Assembly (NCBI GenBank): GCA_032615215.1
Contig: CP128433.1
Coordinates: 3,431,501-3,495,500 of the forward strand
Source of the DNA: Microbulbifer sp. MKSA007
Lineage (GTDB): Bacteria; Pseudomonadota; Gammaproteobacteria; Pseudomonadales; Cellvibrionaceae
Length of the DNA stretch: 64,000 nucleotides
Direction of reading: 5' to 3'
In this document: positions 49,211 through 59,411 of the stretch, in pieces
Layout of the letters: every line of letters begins with the position of its first letter
Numbering within the stretch: position 1 is the first letter of the stretch
The notes under the pieces: model-generated
What the model was told of the DNA's origin: nothing
What the model saw: only the letters and a program-made list of their open reading frames with translations
Databases searched by the model: none
Program-made: the position numbers and the translations under genes

Positions 49211-52200
49211 CTATCCCTCTACTTCTACCAGGTCCATAAAATCCAGCGACGCCTGCTGGCGAATCGTACGGCGGTGATTGGCCCAGAGTTCGGCGATACG
49301 CTCCTGGTTGCACACCTTGCGATCGACATACACCCGGGTATTCAGCTGGCCGATGGGCTTGGCACTGGGGCACTTGCTGAATACAAACTGATTCGAGATC
49401 AGGTCCATAAAAGGCCCCGATTTACTGCTGGGCATAATGAACAGCAGCTGTAGCCCCAGGGTTTCAGTCAGATAACGGATCACTTCCTTGGAGCGGGACT
49501 CATCCATTTTGGAGAAGGCCTCATCCACCAGCACCATTTGCAAATGGCTGCCGCTTTCACCAAAGCGGAAGGCCGAAGTGACCGCAGCGGAGCGGATAAT
49601 ATAAGCCGGCGTTTCCAGCTGACCGCCGGAACCGGTGCCGTACTGGCTGAGCGCAATCGGTTCCTTGCCTTCTGGCTCCTTATAGATCTCATAGCTGCGG
49701 TAGTTGCGATAGTCGCTGATTCGATCCAGCTCGCGCCGCGCTACCTGCTCGTCTTCACTCAGCAGCATACTCAACAGGCGATCCCGCACCTTGCGGTGCT
49801 TGGGCGCCAAGTCCGTGTCGAACAGGCTCTGCTCTTCACCCAGATTCGGCAGTTCAATTACCGCCTTAAAGAAGCTCCAGTACTCCTTGAATTCCGCCAC
49901 CCACTGGTAGTCAAAACGGAAGCGCTCGCGGTCGGCGCCAAAGCGGTGGTGTTCCAGCTCTTTGTTCAGATCATCCAACACGCGCTTACCATCGTTAATG
50001 GACTGGTAAATAGCGTGGCACAAGTGGGTTACAAAAGTGGTGTTAAAGGATTTTTTCAATCCCAGCAATTGATCGTGGCGCTCCACCAGCAGGTTGTTCT
50101 TCAGGCGGTTGCGCAGGGTCTCTACCTGATCGCCGAGACCGCTGATCAACTTGAACAGGTTGTCTTTATGGCCGCCACTCAAGTCTGGCTCAAATACCAG
50201 GGTATCGACGCTGGCACAGGTGGCGTTGTACTCCATCACCGCGCGATCCAACTGGCGACTGTATTTCTCCAGCTGTCCCTGCCAACTTTCGATATCCGCT
50301 GAGAAGTCGAAGTTGTCTGCTGCGCGATCTACCTGCTCGTCGGCAGTAACCAGCACTTGCTCGGCATCAAAAGTCGGATCGATGGCGGTAATACGCCTTA
50401 CCATTTCCTCGCTGTCACTGGCGGCATCGTCCAGGGATTCCAGCTCGCCAGACAGCGCGTATAAGAGTTTTTCGTTGCTTCTTAGCTTGGTCTCCAGAGA
50501 GCCATGCTTGCGCTGGAGGTCCGACAGCTGCTTTTGCTGATCTTTGAGCTGGGCCTTGAGTTCATCGACCTGCTGCTCGAACTGCTCGAAGTCCTTCAGG
50601 TCCAGGTTTTCCAGGGCGCGCTCGGCACTGCGCCATTCTCGCTGGGCCGCCAGGGCGGTATCCACAATGGACAACAGCTTGATATTCGCCAGTCCGCGCA
50701 CCGCGTTGGTAACGCGACGGTAGAGCTGGTGGCGCTCGTTGACGTGGGCGGCCTCTTCCAGCAACTGCTCCATAGCGCGCTGCTGCGCCGCCAGTGCGCG
50801 AGCACGGGCGCCCTGGCCGAATACCAGCTCGGCATCGTCCATATCGCAGCGCCACATGCTGTAGTTGCCACTGGCCATACCGTCGGCAGTCAGGCCCCGG
50901 CGGGTGCCCCGCAGCTCGTGTTCATCCTCCACCTGAACCACGGCACCGTAAGAGGCGCGCAAATAGTGCTCGGCAGTTTTATGGGTGAACTCCATCAGTT
51001 CGATAATGGAGCCCGACGGCGTATCCAGGCGCTCCGCATCGCGGCGGGCTTTGTCCCCCTGGATCACACGGGCGCGGTTGTTGCGCCCGGGCAGGCCTCG
51101 CACGATACGAATCGCGCGGGCCTCGTGTTCCGGCTCCACGATAATTGAGAAGCGCGCGCCGCCCAGATAGCCTTCAATCGCCATCTGCCAGCGCTCATCC
51201 AGCACTTCCACATAATCACACAGGACGCGGGGCTCCGCCTCCGGGCACTGCTCGCGAATTGCGGCCAGGGCCACTTCTACCGATTGGGGGTAGCGCACGC
51301 GATTGGCCTGGAGATGCTGAATGCGACTCTCTTGGGTGCGCAGCTGCTTTTGCAGTTGCTGCACTTTTTGCTCCCAGCGGGAGGCCTGCTGAGCAATCTG
51401 CTCTTTGGGGGAAACCTCATCACTGGCGCCAGCTTTACCACTGCTATCCAGCAGGTCGAAGAGGCGGTTCTGTAGGGCCTCACTGCTGGCGGCGCGCTCC
51501 CGCAGTGGCTCCAGTGCGGCCAGATCGATCCAGTCCTTGCCCAGCAACTTGTGCAAATCCGGCAGGTCTTCCTCGCGGGCCACCTGCTTAATTGCCTGCA
51601 CCAGTGCCTTATCGGAGAAGGCGGGAATTTCCAGCTCGGCGGAGGTGGAGTTGAGTAGATTTAATAATTCTTCGGCGGCCTCGCGGTTCTCGCGCCAGCG
51701 GGCCTCTTCGGCAGACATGGGGGTGTGCTGCTGGGACAGCAGGCTCAGGGCATTGTTAATACGCTGTTCCAGTTCGTCCTTATTGCGCAGCGCATCGACA
51801 CCCAGGCGCTGGGCTTGAAGCTCTACCAGCTGACCGTTGAGCTGCTCGACGCGCTCGGAAGCGACGCGCACTTCCCGCTCATTGTTGTCCAGATCGCTGC
51901 GCAGTTTTTTCTGGTCGTTCTTGCCACTCAGATAACTCTTTTGCACCCGCTGCTGGCGGTGGCGCGCGCATAAATATTCCTGCACCCGCAACTGCAACCA
52001 CTGCTCCCGATAGAGCTCTACCGACTGGGCGATGGCCTCCAGGGAACTGACCCGCTCCACAATCTGGCGGGCTTCCTGCTCCATGCTGTGAATGGTTTTC
52101 ATCAGTTCGGAGACGGAGCGGATGGCATCACCCAAATCGCGTTTTTCCAACACCTCTTGGGCGACAAAATCGTTAATACTTTTTACTGGCTTGTAGGCCA

Positions 52201-52858
52201 TAAAGTTGGCAAAGGTGCGTGCAGCGTGCATAGCCTCTCGATCGGAGACCGCATCACGACGTCCGCGCAGGGCACCGTAAAGGCGGCGCAGGTAGGCCTT
52301 TTTCTTGTCGTACTGCTCTACTTTTTCGAACTGCTTGCTCAGGACCTGGTTGAATTTATCCAGCGGCAGCAGGTGTTTGCCGTCGGTGTAATCCCGGATA
52401 AAATCCCCCATCACCAACTGTTCGCCGGGGAATACGAAAAAGCGCAAATCACTCTGGCGGGCCTGGGCGGGTTTACTGCTGCTATCCAGGTGCGCGCGAA
52501 TACCCATCACTGCGGTAAAGGGCTCAGCATCGTCTTCACCGCTGGTGGGATGGAAAATACCGGCGATGTAACAGTCGGTAGGCTCGACACGGGCATAACT
52601 GCCGTCGTCACAACCCAGTACATAGGAAGCTAGCGTCCGCACCTGCTTGCCACCGCGCCCGCGCTGGGTGGTTTCATCCTGTCCCGGGTTAAAGGTAAAC
52701 AGAGTGTCGTGGGCGGCGGTCATCAATGTCTGGATAGCATCGGCCGCCGTGGTTTTACCGGAACCGTTGCCACCGGAAAACAGGTTGATCGGGCCGAAAT
52801 CATATTCCAACTGCGGGATATTGCCCCAGTTAATCAGGATCAGTTTTTTTAGGAACAT
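49211..52858 (-). CDS. SMC-like ATPase, MksB/JetC type
   Basis: The 1215-residue protein has Walker A GGNGSGKTTA near residue 30, two long coiled-coil arms (about 200-500 and 680-950) around a hinge, and the C-terminal ABC signature region YGTGSGGQLE with Walker B VLVDEAFSKMDES. This is the SMC-type ATPase of MukBEF-like complexes. MksBEF compacts DNA; in the Wadjet variant the complex extrudes small circular DNA loops that a nuclease cuts. It is encoded after the MksF- and MksE-like genes. Confidence 0.85.
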   Translation of the reverse strand: MFLKKLILINWGNIPQLEYDFGPINLFSGGNGSGKTTAADAIQTLMTAAHDTLFTFNPGQDETTQRGRGGKQVRTLASYVLGCDDGSYARVEPTDCYIAGIFHPTSGEDDAEPFTAVMGIRAHLDSSSKPAQARQSDLRFFVFPGEQLVMGDFIRDYTDGKHLLPLDKFNQVLSKQFEKVEQYDKKKAYLRRLYGALRGRRDAVSDREAMHAARTFANFMAYKPVKSINDFVAQEVLEKRDLGDAIRSVSELMKTIHSMEQEARQIVERVSSLEAIAQSVELYREQWLQLRVQEYLCARHRQQRVQKSYLSGKNDQKKLRSDLDNNEREVRVASERVEQLNGQLVELQAQRLGVDALRNKDELEQRINNALSLLSQQHTPMSAEEARWRENREAAEELLNLLNSTSAELEIPAFSDKALVQAIKQVAREEDLPDLHKLLGKDWIDLAALEPLRERAASSEALQNRLFDLLDSSGKAGASDEVSPKEQIAQQASRWEQKVQQLQKQLRTQESRIQHLQANRVRYPQSVEVALAAIREQCPEAEPRVLCDYVEVLDERWQMAIEGYLGGARFSIIVEPEHEARAIRIVRGLPGRNNRARVIQGDKARRDAERLDTPSGSIIELMEFTHKTAEHYLRASYGAVVQVEDEHELRGTRRGLTADGMASGNYSMWRCDMDDAELVFGQGARARALAAQQRAMEQLLEEAAHVNERHQLYRRVTNAVRGLANIKLLSIVDTALAAQREWRSAERALENLDLKDFEQFEQQVDELKAQLKDQQKQLSDLQRKHGSLETKLRSNEKLLYALSGELESLDDAASDSEEMVRRITAIDPTFDAEQVLVTADEQVDRAADNFDFSADIESWQGQLEKYSRQLDRAVMEYNATCASVDTLVFEPDLSGGHKDNLFKLISGLGDQVETLRNRLKNNLLVERHDQLLGLKKSFNTTFVTHLCHAIYQSINDGKRVLDDLNKELEHHRFGADRERFRFDYQWVAEFKEYWSFFKAVIELPNLGEEQSLFDTDLAPKHRKVRDRLLSMLLSEDEQVARRELDRISDYRNYRSYEIYKEPEGKEPIALSQYGTGSGGQLETPAYIIRSAAVTSAFRFGESGSHLQMVLVDEAFSKMDESRSKEVIRYLTETLGLQLLFIMPSSKSGPFMDLISNQFVFSKCPSAKPIGQLNTRVYVDRKVCNQERIAELWANHRRTIRQQASLDFMDLVEVEG

Positions 52859-53013
52859 AGTCTTTTCAAAAAAACGGTCTTTTCAAAAGCAGGGTCTTTT
52901 GCAGGCGGGAAGCCGACACCCTTCTCCGAGGCTCCCGAGCGCAATTCACGCAGACCCGGGCGGTCGAATGTTTCTCGATTTTTTATAGCCGCTACTGCGG
53001 CCTCTATTTTCAA

Positions 53014-53778
53014 CTAGGAAGCGGCTTCACTCTCAAACAGGCTGTTATCTTCGACTTCTGGAGTGATGCGTTCGAGCGATTGCTCTTGTTCCGCCTCTTC
53101 AACCTCGCCAACCTCATGAACTTGAGCGGCCTCGCTCTCCACTGTAGGAGGGACTTCGCTGTCGATCAGCTGGTGCAATACCGACTCGCTGACAAAGTGG
53201 GCGATGGTCGGGCGCACCCGCAGCCACACTTCCGCACTGGTCTCCACTTCTTCACTGCTGAACTGCACCAAACGCAGCTGGCGCAATTTCTTCAACAGAT
53301 TTTTGCGCTCGGCGTGCTTATCCGGCAGGGACATTTTCAGCAGGTTGCGCATGCCCAGTTCCAGGGCTTCCATCGACAGGGCGGCGCAACCACTCTCATC
53401 CACCTGCCCTTCCCGCAGCGCTTTATCGTACTCCACGCGCAGGGCGAGAATCGCGGCCACTTCCTGTTGGCTGAGACGGGCGCGGAAGCCGCCGTGGTGC
53501 GGCTCTTCCTGATCCGGCAGACCCGGCACTTCGGCGCCGGGCGGATACACGCGGATAAACTGGAAACGGCTGTCGTGCTGCAAACGCAATCCCAGCGGGG
53601 CCAACCACTCGCGCACCAGCTGCTCGCAGCGCTGGAAGCGATCGTAAAGGGTGGTCTCAATTACACTTTCATCCCGACAGATAACGCCGTAATCCAACAG
53701 GCGCACCAGCAGCTCGGAAAATTCGCTGCGGTTCAGGCGACACTGCGCCAGGGCCTCTTCCAAAGCCTGTTCAATCAC
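53014..53778 (-). CDS. MksE/JetB-like kite subunit (DUF4194)
   Basis: The 254-residue protein has the helical winged-helix layout of MksE/JetB proteins, with LNRSEFSELLVRLLDYGVIC at the start, RVYPPGAEVPGLP in the middle and a very acidic C-terminal tail. It overlaps the MksF-like gene by eight bases. It should bridge the SMC heads with the kleisin. Confidence 0.75.
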   Translation of the reverse strand: MIEQALEEALAQCRLNRSEFSELLVRLLDYGVICRDESVIETTLYDRFQRCEQLVREWLAPLGLRLQHDSRFQFIRVYPPGAEVPGLPDQEEPHHGGFRARLSQQEVAAILALRVEYDKALREGQVDESGCAALSMEALELGMRNLLKMSLPDKHAERKNLLKKLRQLRLVQFSSEEVETSAEVWLRVRPTIAHFVSESVLHQLIDSEVPPTVESEAAQVHEVGEVEEAEQEQSLERITPEVEDNSLFESEAAS

Positions 53779-55198
53779 TGTTTTTCAGCTCCAGGATATA
53801 TTCGTCAAATTCGGTGAAATAGTCATTGCTGGCGATTTCACCGGTAAATTTCACCTGCAAGTCGGCGGCGCCGCTCTGGTTCACCGCCGCTGCTTCGATC
53901 ACATGGCTCATAGCGAGCAGATCACGCGCATCGCGCAATGGCAGGTTGCGGCTGTTGATCTGGCGGCCGGTGCCGAGGGCATCACTCAAGTAATCGCGCA
54001 GGTTACTGTTGTTGAAGTTAAACGCCTGGTCGAGCAGTTGTTGCAGCTCGATCTCGCGGCGGTTCTCCTCACCGATGGGGGTTTCATCTTCGACCCGGGT
54101 ATTCACCGGCTGGCGGCGATTGCGCTGCCACAGCTGGGTTTGTTTGGGGTCAAACAGGCGCAGCTGGAAGCCGCCTAACTGTTCGCCCAGCTGCTCGAGA
54201 ATTTGTGTTTTTTGCTGGCTCTCGCCGAGGCGCTGGCACAGGTCGGCAAACTCGCCCTCGGCCTGGCTGTGCAGGTAACTGAGCTGGCGAATAATAATAT
54301 CCGCGCGCTTGGTAAAACCCTGTAGCGCGCGGCGCAAAGCGGGCAACTTCACCTCGCAGGCGCGGCGCATGCGGTCCTCGATGGTATCGAGCATCAGCCA
54401 CAACAGGGAGTGGCCCGGCTGCATCAATTCCGGCAGCAGCTGGCGCAGGCGCTTCTCCCACTCCGCTTTCTGCATATCCTCCTTGCGGCGAATGCAGTCA
54501 ATTACCCGGTTGATGGAATCCCGGTGCTTCTCCACGCTGTCCGCAGACAGTCGGATAGCCAGGTCCGGCTGGAAGCGGCTCTCCATAAAGGAGAAAAACT
54601 CATCGGTGGCCTGCTGCACCAGCAATTGGGCCTCCACTTCCCGCACCATTTCCCGCTTGCGCTCTTCCAGCTCGGCGATCATATCGGTGAAATCCGCCAC
54701 GATACGCTCGGAGTATTCCCAGGCATCGATCAAGTCGTGGATTTCACCTCGGCTGGCAAAGGCTTCCAGGGCATTTAAGGTGTTGCGGGTATTGCGGTGG
54801 CGGGTGCGCACGCGGGTGCCGTTCACTTCAACCAGCGGCTGAGTGAAAAGGCGGCCCCGGCGGCTAAACGGATAGGTGGCGGTGAGCGTGGCGCTGTCCA
54901 CCTGCTTCTCCAGCCAACCGAACTCCACCAGGCTGTTCAGTACCCAGACGGCCTGATCGCGCAGGTTGCGGAAGCGGCCCTCGGGGTCCTGCACTCCATC
55001 TTCACTATCGAGTTGGGGCGCGCGGGTCAGGGCCTCGGCAAAAATTTCCAGGATCTGCTCACGCAGCAAAGACTCACCGTAGTCAGCCTTGGCGGTGTAC
55101 AGACGCTCATACAAAAGACGCAAGCACTCAACCACCTGCTCGCGGTATTTACCGGTCAGCGGGCGGAAGAAGTGCTGGTAGGAATCGACGAAGAACAA
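53771..55198 (-). CDS. MksF/JetA-like kleisin subunit
   Basis: The 475-residue protein is the first gene of the operon. It starts MFFVDSYQHFFRPLTGKYRE, has GWLEKQVDSATLTATYPFSRRG (a winged-helix part; quoted in pieces GWLEKQVDS and YPFSRRGRLF) and a long helical middle with coiled coil, then EIASNDYFTEFDEYILEL. This matches the JetA/MksF family, which links the two heads of the SMC. The operon order is MksF-MksE-MksB, then the small gene. Confidence 0.78.
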   Translation of the reverse strand: MFFVDSYQHFFRPLTGKYREQVVECLRLLYERLYTAKADYGESLLREQILEIFAEALTRAPQLDSEDGVQDPEGRFRNLRDQAVWVLNSLVEFGWLEKQVDSATLTATYPFSRRGRLFTQPLVEVNGTRVRTRHRNTRNTLNALEAFASRGEIHDLIDAWEYSERIVADFTDMIAELEERKREMVREVEAQLLVQQATDEFFSFMESRFQPDLAIRLSADSVEKHRDSINRVIDCIRRKEDMQKAEWEKRLRQLLPELMQPGHSLLWLMLDTIEDRMRRACEVKLPALRRALQGFTKRADIIIRQLSYLHSQAEGEFADLCQRLGESQQKTQILEQLGEQLGGFQLRLFDPKQTQLWQRNRRQPVNTRVEDETPIGEENRREIELQQLLDQAFNFNNSNLRDYLSDALGTGRQINSRNLPLRDARDLLAMSHVIEAAAVNQSGAADLQVKFTGEIASNDYFTEFDEYILELKNSD

Positions 55199-55213
55199 CG
55201 ACTATAGGCCCGC

Positions 55214-55402
55214 TTATTCCTCTTCCGGCTTTTGGTTGAAGACACAATATTTTGTGTAGTCGCGGGTATCGTCAAAAGTCCACTGCCCTTTGGGAATGCC
55301 ATCCATTTTTTCGCACCAGGCATCGGAACCCCGTTTGGGCTCACAGCCGGTCAGTGCGATAAGGGCGATAACAGCGCTGGTCAGGACAAATACTTTTTTC
55401 AT
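55214..55402 (-). CDS. Small lipoprotein (DUF3012-like)
   Basis: The 62-residue protein has a lipoprotein signal (MKKVFVLTSAVIALIALTGC; lipobox LTGC) and a short mature part with two further Cys and SDAWCEKMDGIPKGQWTFDD, characteristic of the DUF3012 family. It is exported and lipid-anchored. The function is unknown. Confidence 0.85.
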   Translation of the reverse strand: MKKVFVLTSAVIALIALTGCEPKRGSDAWCEKMDGIPKGQWTFDDTRDYTKYCVFNQKPEEE

Positions 55403-55516
55403 GGTTCGCTTCTACAAATGAAATTCGAATTTCACTTCCCCGGCGGCCGCAATGTGCCAAGCCGGGAAAAATCTATCGGTGTCTCAAGTCTATCCGTGTC
55501 TCGGGGAGGGACCGCG

Positions 55517-56893
55517 CTATTCGCGGCGCCACTTGGTCCCTTCGCGGCTATCCTCAAGCACCACACCTTTGGATTTTAACTCTTCGCGAATCTCATCGGC
55601 GCGGGCAAAGTCACGGTTCTTCTTGCTCTGTGCGCGCTCTTCGATCAGTGCTTCAACTTCTTCGGCAGAAATGCCTTCATCTCCACCACGGGCCTGTTTG
55701 AACCAGGCTTCCGGGTCTTGCTGGAGAATACCCAGCATATCTGCAGCGGCCAGCAGCAAACCTTTCAGGCGTGCTTTATCCGCCTCATCGGCTTTGTTCA
55801 AGTCACGGGCAATCTGGTGCAACTCGCTGATGGCGATCGGCGTATTCAGATCGTCTTCCAACGCCTTGATAAAGGCGCTGCCATTAAGATCTGCCGCTTC
55901 AGCCTCAAGCGCTTCTGTTTCACGCAGTGCGCCATAGAGAGTATCCAGGGTGCGCCATGCCTGATCCAGCAAATCAGCACTGAAATTCAGTTCTGAACGG
56001 TAGTGGGCAGACAGCAGTGCAAAACGCAGCACTTCACCGGGGTATTGGCTCAGCAGGTCTTTGACCATGCGGAAGTTGCCCAGAGACTTGGACATCTTTT
56101 CGCCATTGATATTCACGTAGCCGTTGTGCATCCAGTAGCGCACAAAATCCACACCATTGGCGCAGCAGCTCTGGGCGCGCTCGTTTTCGTGGTGGGGGAA
56201 GGTCAGGTCGCGACCGCCGCCATGGATATCGATAGTGTCACCCAGGTGCTTCTTGATCATGGCCGAGCACTCCAGGTGCCAACCCGGGCGCCCACGGCCC
56301 CAGGGGCTGTCCCAACCGGGCTCGTCATCGGCGGACGGCTTCCACAATACGAAGTCGCCGGCGTACTTTTTGTAAGGCGCTACTTCCACCCGCGCACCGG
56401 CAAGCATATCGTCGAGGGAGCGTTTGGACAGCTGGCCGTACTCCTGCATGGATTCCACGGCGAACAGCACATGGCCTTCGGCGGCGTAGGCGTGGCCTTT
56501 CTCCAGCAGGCTTTCGATCATCGCGATCATTTCCAGCAAGTGCTGGGTGGCGTAGGGGACGATATCCGGCTCCAGGTTATTGAGCGCGGCCATATCCTCG
56601 TAGTAAGCCTGGGCATAGCGCGCCGACAGCACGCCGATTTCCTCGCCGTTGTCCCGCGCGGTCTTCATGATTTTGTCGTCAATATCGGTGATATTGCGCG
56701 CGTAAATCACATCGCTGAAGTTTCTTTTCAGTACCCGGTACAGGGTGTCAAACACCACCACAGGGCGGGCATTGCCAATATGCACGCGGTTGTACACGGT
56801 GGGGCCACACACATACATGCGCACCTGATCTTCCACCAGTGGTAGGAAGGGTTCTTTCTTCCCGGAAAACGTGTTGTAGACCTGTAGAGACAT
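55517..56893 (-). CDS. cysS: Cysteinyl-tRNA synthetase
   Basis: The 458-residue class I synthetase attaches Cys to tRNA-Cys. Motifs are MYVCGPTVYNRVHIGNAR (HIGH-type; the zinc Cys is the one in VCGPT), the second zinc-site region HHENERAQS, and KMSKS in GEKMSKSLGN. The start at 56893 matches the family beginning MSLQVYNTFSGKKEPF. The longer frame from 56935 is not needed. Confidence 0.97.
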   Translation of the reverse strand: MSLQVYNTFSGKKEPFLPLVEDQVRMYVCGPTVYNRVHIGNARPVVVFDTLYRVLKRNFSDVIYARNITDIDDKIMKTARDNGEEIGVLSARYAQAYYEDMAALNNLEPDIVPYATQHLLEMIAMIESLLEKGHAYAAEGHVLFAVESMQEYGQLSKRSLDDMLAGARVEVAPYKKYAGDFVLWKPSADDEPGWDSPWGRGRPGWHLECSAMIKKHLGDTIDIHGGGRDLTFPHHENERAQSCCANGVDFVRYWMHNGYVNINGEKMSKSLGNFRMVKDLLSQYPGEVLRFALLSAHYRSELNFSADLLDQAWRTLDTLYGALRETEALEAEAADLNGSAFIKALEDDLNTPIAISELHQIARDLNKADEADKARLKGLLLAAADMLGILQQDPEAWFKQARGGDEGISAEEVEALIEERAQSKKNRDFARADEIREELKSKGVVLEDSREGTKWRRE

Positions 56894-56979
56894 CTTTTCT
56901 CTCGAATTCTTTTGCTGTGTGGCTGGGCCAGTCATTGACCCAGCCGCGAAAACTGCCGCTCGGGCAGCTCTCCGCTTTG

Positions 56980-58653
56980 CTATTTGTTTTGCTCTTTGGC
57001 CCAGCTATCGCGCAGACCAATGGTGCGGTTAAACACCGGCGCTTCCGCGCTGCCGTACTTGCTGTCGCGACAGAAGTAGCCGTTGCGCTCGAACTGGTAA
57101 CCCTGCTCCGGCTCCGCTTTGGCCAGGCCGATTTCCGCCTTACAGCCTTTTAGAATTTGCAGGTTGTCCGGGTTTACGCAGTCGAGGAAGTTCTTACCGC
57201 CGGCATCCGGCGCCGCATCATTGAACAGGCGATCGTATAGACGCACTTCGCAATCGACATTGTTGTCCGCAGATACCCAGTGAATAACGCCCTTTGGCTT
57301 AACGCCGTCGGCCGGATCTTTGCCCAGGGTGTCCAGATCAACCGAGCAGATCACCTCAACAATTTCACCGGCATCGTTCTTCACGACTTCTTCAGCAAAG
57401 ATCACATAGGCGTTGCGCAGGCGAACTTTTTTGCCCAGCACCAGACGCTTGTACTTCTTGTTGGCCTCTTCGCGGAAATCCTCTTTCTCAATATAGAGAG
57501 TGCGGCCAAAAGGAAGTTCACGGGCCGGCAGATCATCGCGCACCGGGTGGCCGGGTGCTGACAGCATCTCTTCCTGGCCTTCCGGGTAATTTTTCAGGGT
57601 GATCTTCAAAGGCTCCATCACGCACATGGCGCGCGGTGCATTTTTATCCAGATCGTCGCGAATGCTGTATTCCAGCATGCCCACATCGACAACTGAGTCG
57701 GAGCGGGTTACACCGATCATCTCGCAGAAGTTGCGAATGGAAGCCGGAGTAAAGCCGCGACGGCGCATACCGGACAGGGTCGGCATGCGGGGATCATCCC
57801 AGCCGTCCACATGGCCTTCGTCTACCAGTTGCTTGAGCTTACGCTTGGACACCACGGTGTAGTTGAGGTGCAGGCGTGCAAATTCGTACTGACGCGGGCG
57901 TGAAGGCACCGGCAGGTTCTCGATCAGCCAGTCGTACAGGGGCTTGTGATCTTCAAACTCCAAAGTACATATGGAGTGGCTGATACCCTCAATTGCATCA
58001 CACTGGCCGTGAGCGAAATCGTAGCTGGGGTAAATACACCACTTATCACCAGTCTGGTGGTGAGCCATTTTTTTGATGCGATAGATGATCGGATCACGCA
58101 GGTTGATATTCGGTGCGGCCATATCGATCTTGGCGCGCAAGCTACACTGGCCCTCTTCCATTTCACCGTTGCGCATCTTTTCAAACAGCGCCAGGTTTTC
58201 CTCGGCGGAGCGATCCCGGTAGGGGCTGTTTTTGCCCGGCTCTTTCAGCGTGCCACGATAGTGACGAGCTTCTTCTGCGGACAGGTCGCAGACGTAGGCC
58301 TTGCCATCTTTAATCAGCTGCAGAGCCCACTCGTACAATTGATCAAAATTATCCGAGGAGTACTTCGCCTCGCCATTCCACTCAAAACCGAGCCAGGAGA
58401 CATCGCGCTTAATCGCATCGACAAACTCTTCCTCTTCCTTGGCCGGGTTGGTGTCGTCAAAGCGTAAATTACAGGTGCCACCGAATTCCTGCGCCAGACC
58501 AAAATTCAGACAGATGGACTTGGCGTGGCCGATATGCAGGTAGCCGTTGGGCTCCGGCGGGAAGCGGGTCGCGATCTGCGTAACCCGGCCCTCAGTCAGA
58601 TCTTCACGGATAAGGTTCTGTAAAAAGTGAGCTGGCTTGCTCTCGGATGTCAT
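56980..58653 (-). CDS. glnS: Glutaminyl-tRNA synthetase
   Basis: The 557-residue class I synthetase contains RFPPEPNGYLHIGHAKSICL, the KMSKS-equivalent VVSKRKL, and the C-terminal anticodon-binding barrels. It charges tRNA-Gln directly, which most gammaproteobacteria do. Length is normal. It is followed by cysS on the same strand with an 86-bp gap. Confidence 0.97.
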   Translation of the reverse strand: MTSESKPAHFLQNLIREDLTEGRVTQIATRFPPEPNGYLHIGHAKSICLNFGLAQEFGGTCNLRFDDTNPAKEEEEFVDAIKRDVSWLGFEWNGEAKYSSDNFDQLYEWALQLIKDGKAYVCDLSAEEARHYRGTLKEPGKNSPYRDRSAEENLALFEKMRNGEMEEGQCSLRAKIDMAAPNINLRDPIIYRIKKMAHHQTGDKWCIYPSYDFAHGQCDAIEGISHSICTLEFEDHKPLYDWLIENLPVPSRPRQYEFARLHLNYTVVSKRKLKQLVDEGHVDGWDDPRMPTLSGMRRRGFTPASIRNFCEMIGVTRSDSVVDVGMLEYSIRDDLDKNAPRAMCVMEPLKITLKNYPEGQEEMLSAPGHPVRDDLPARELPFGRTLYIEKEDFREEANKKYKRLVLGKKVRLRNAYVIFAEEVVKNDAGEIVEVICSVDLDTLGKDPADGVKPKGVIHWVSADNNVDCEVRLYDRLFNDAAPDAGGKNFLDCVNPDNLQILKGCKAEIGLAKAEPEQGYQFERNGYFCRDSKYGSAEAPVFNRTIGLRDSWAKEQNK

Positions 58654-58866
58654 AGGATTCTCTTAATTTACAGCTGTGCGAACGTAAACGGCGAATTATA
58701 ACCTACTTGAGAGACAGAATATCGAATTTGAAGGAACGCTTTTCATAGAAATTCACTGCAAGCGTTTGATTTTTGTGCAATTGACACAGATATTCCGACA
58801 CAGCATTTTACAGCTACAGACTACAAGGTATCATGCCGCCCCAAATCAACCCTCATAGGACATTTT

Positions 58867-59376
58867 ATGATCACCCTTCACACAACCCATGGAGATATAG
58901 CCATCGAATTGGATTTCGAAAAGGCACCCAAGACTGCTGCCAACTTTTTGCAGTACTGCCGTGACGATTTCTATACCGGCACTGTCTTCCACCGGGTGAT
59001 CAACAACTTTATGATCCAAGGTGGCGGCATGACTCCAGACATGCAGCAGAAGGAAACCCGCGATTCCATCGAAAACGAAGCCAACAATGGCTTGAAGAAC
59101 GACACTGGCACCCTGGCCATGGCCCGCACTATGGACCCGCATTCCGCCAGCTCCCAGTTCTTTATCAATGTTAAGGACAACGATTTCCTGAACTTCCGCA
59201 GCGAAGACTCTCAGGGCTGGGGTTACTGTGTATTTGGTAAGGTTGTCGACGGCATGGACGTGGTCAACAAAATCAAAGACGTTAAAACCGGCAGCAAAGG
59301 CTTCCACCAGGACGTACCCCTGGAGACTATCGAAATCACCGGTATCAGCATTTCTGACGCCTACGCCGATAAGTAA
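58867..59376 (+). CDS. ppiB: Peptidyl-prolyl isomerase B (cyclophilin)
   Basis: The 169-residue cytoplasmic cyclophilin catalyses proline isomerisation in folding. It shows the active-site FHRVINNFMIQGGG, AMARTMDPHSASSQFFIN and CVFGKVVDGMDVV. It is divergent from glnS, a common arrangement in gammaproteobacteria. Confidence 0.96.
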   Translation: MITLHTTHGDIAIELDFEKAPKTAANFLQYCRDDFYTGTVFHRVINNFMIQGGGMTPDMQQKETRDSIENEANNGLKNDTGTLAMARTMDPHSASSQFFINVKDNDFLNFRSEDSQGWGYCVFGKVVDGMDVVNKIKDVKTGSKGFHQDVPLETIEITGISISDAYADK

Positions 59377-59411
59377 TTCCACGGGTCAGTACCGACTCTA
59401 AGGCGGGGACA

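Noticed and set aside
49538..50302. 254-residue rightward open frame opposite the SMC gene
   Set aside because: It is a shadow of a strongly supported gene on the other strand with typical high-GC antisense composition.
53080..53817. 245-residue rightward open frame opposite the MksE-like gene
   Set aside because: It is antisense to two overlapping, well supported genes.
48788..55198. Complete Wadjet plasmid-defence system
   Set aside because: No nuclease (JetD) with a TOPRIM-type domain could be found. Only the three Mks-like subunits are supported.
56003..56845. 280-residue rightward open frame opposite cysS
   Set aside because: cysS with HIGH and KMSKS motifs explains the sequence.
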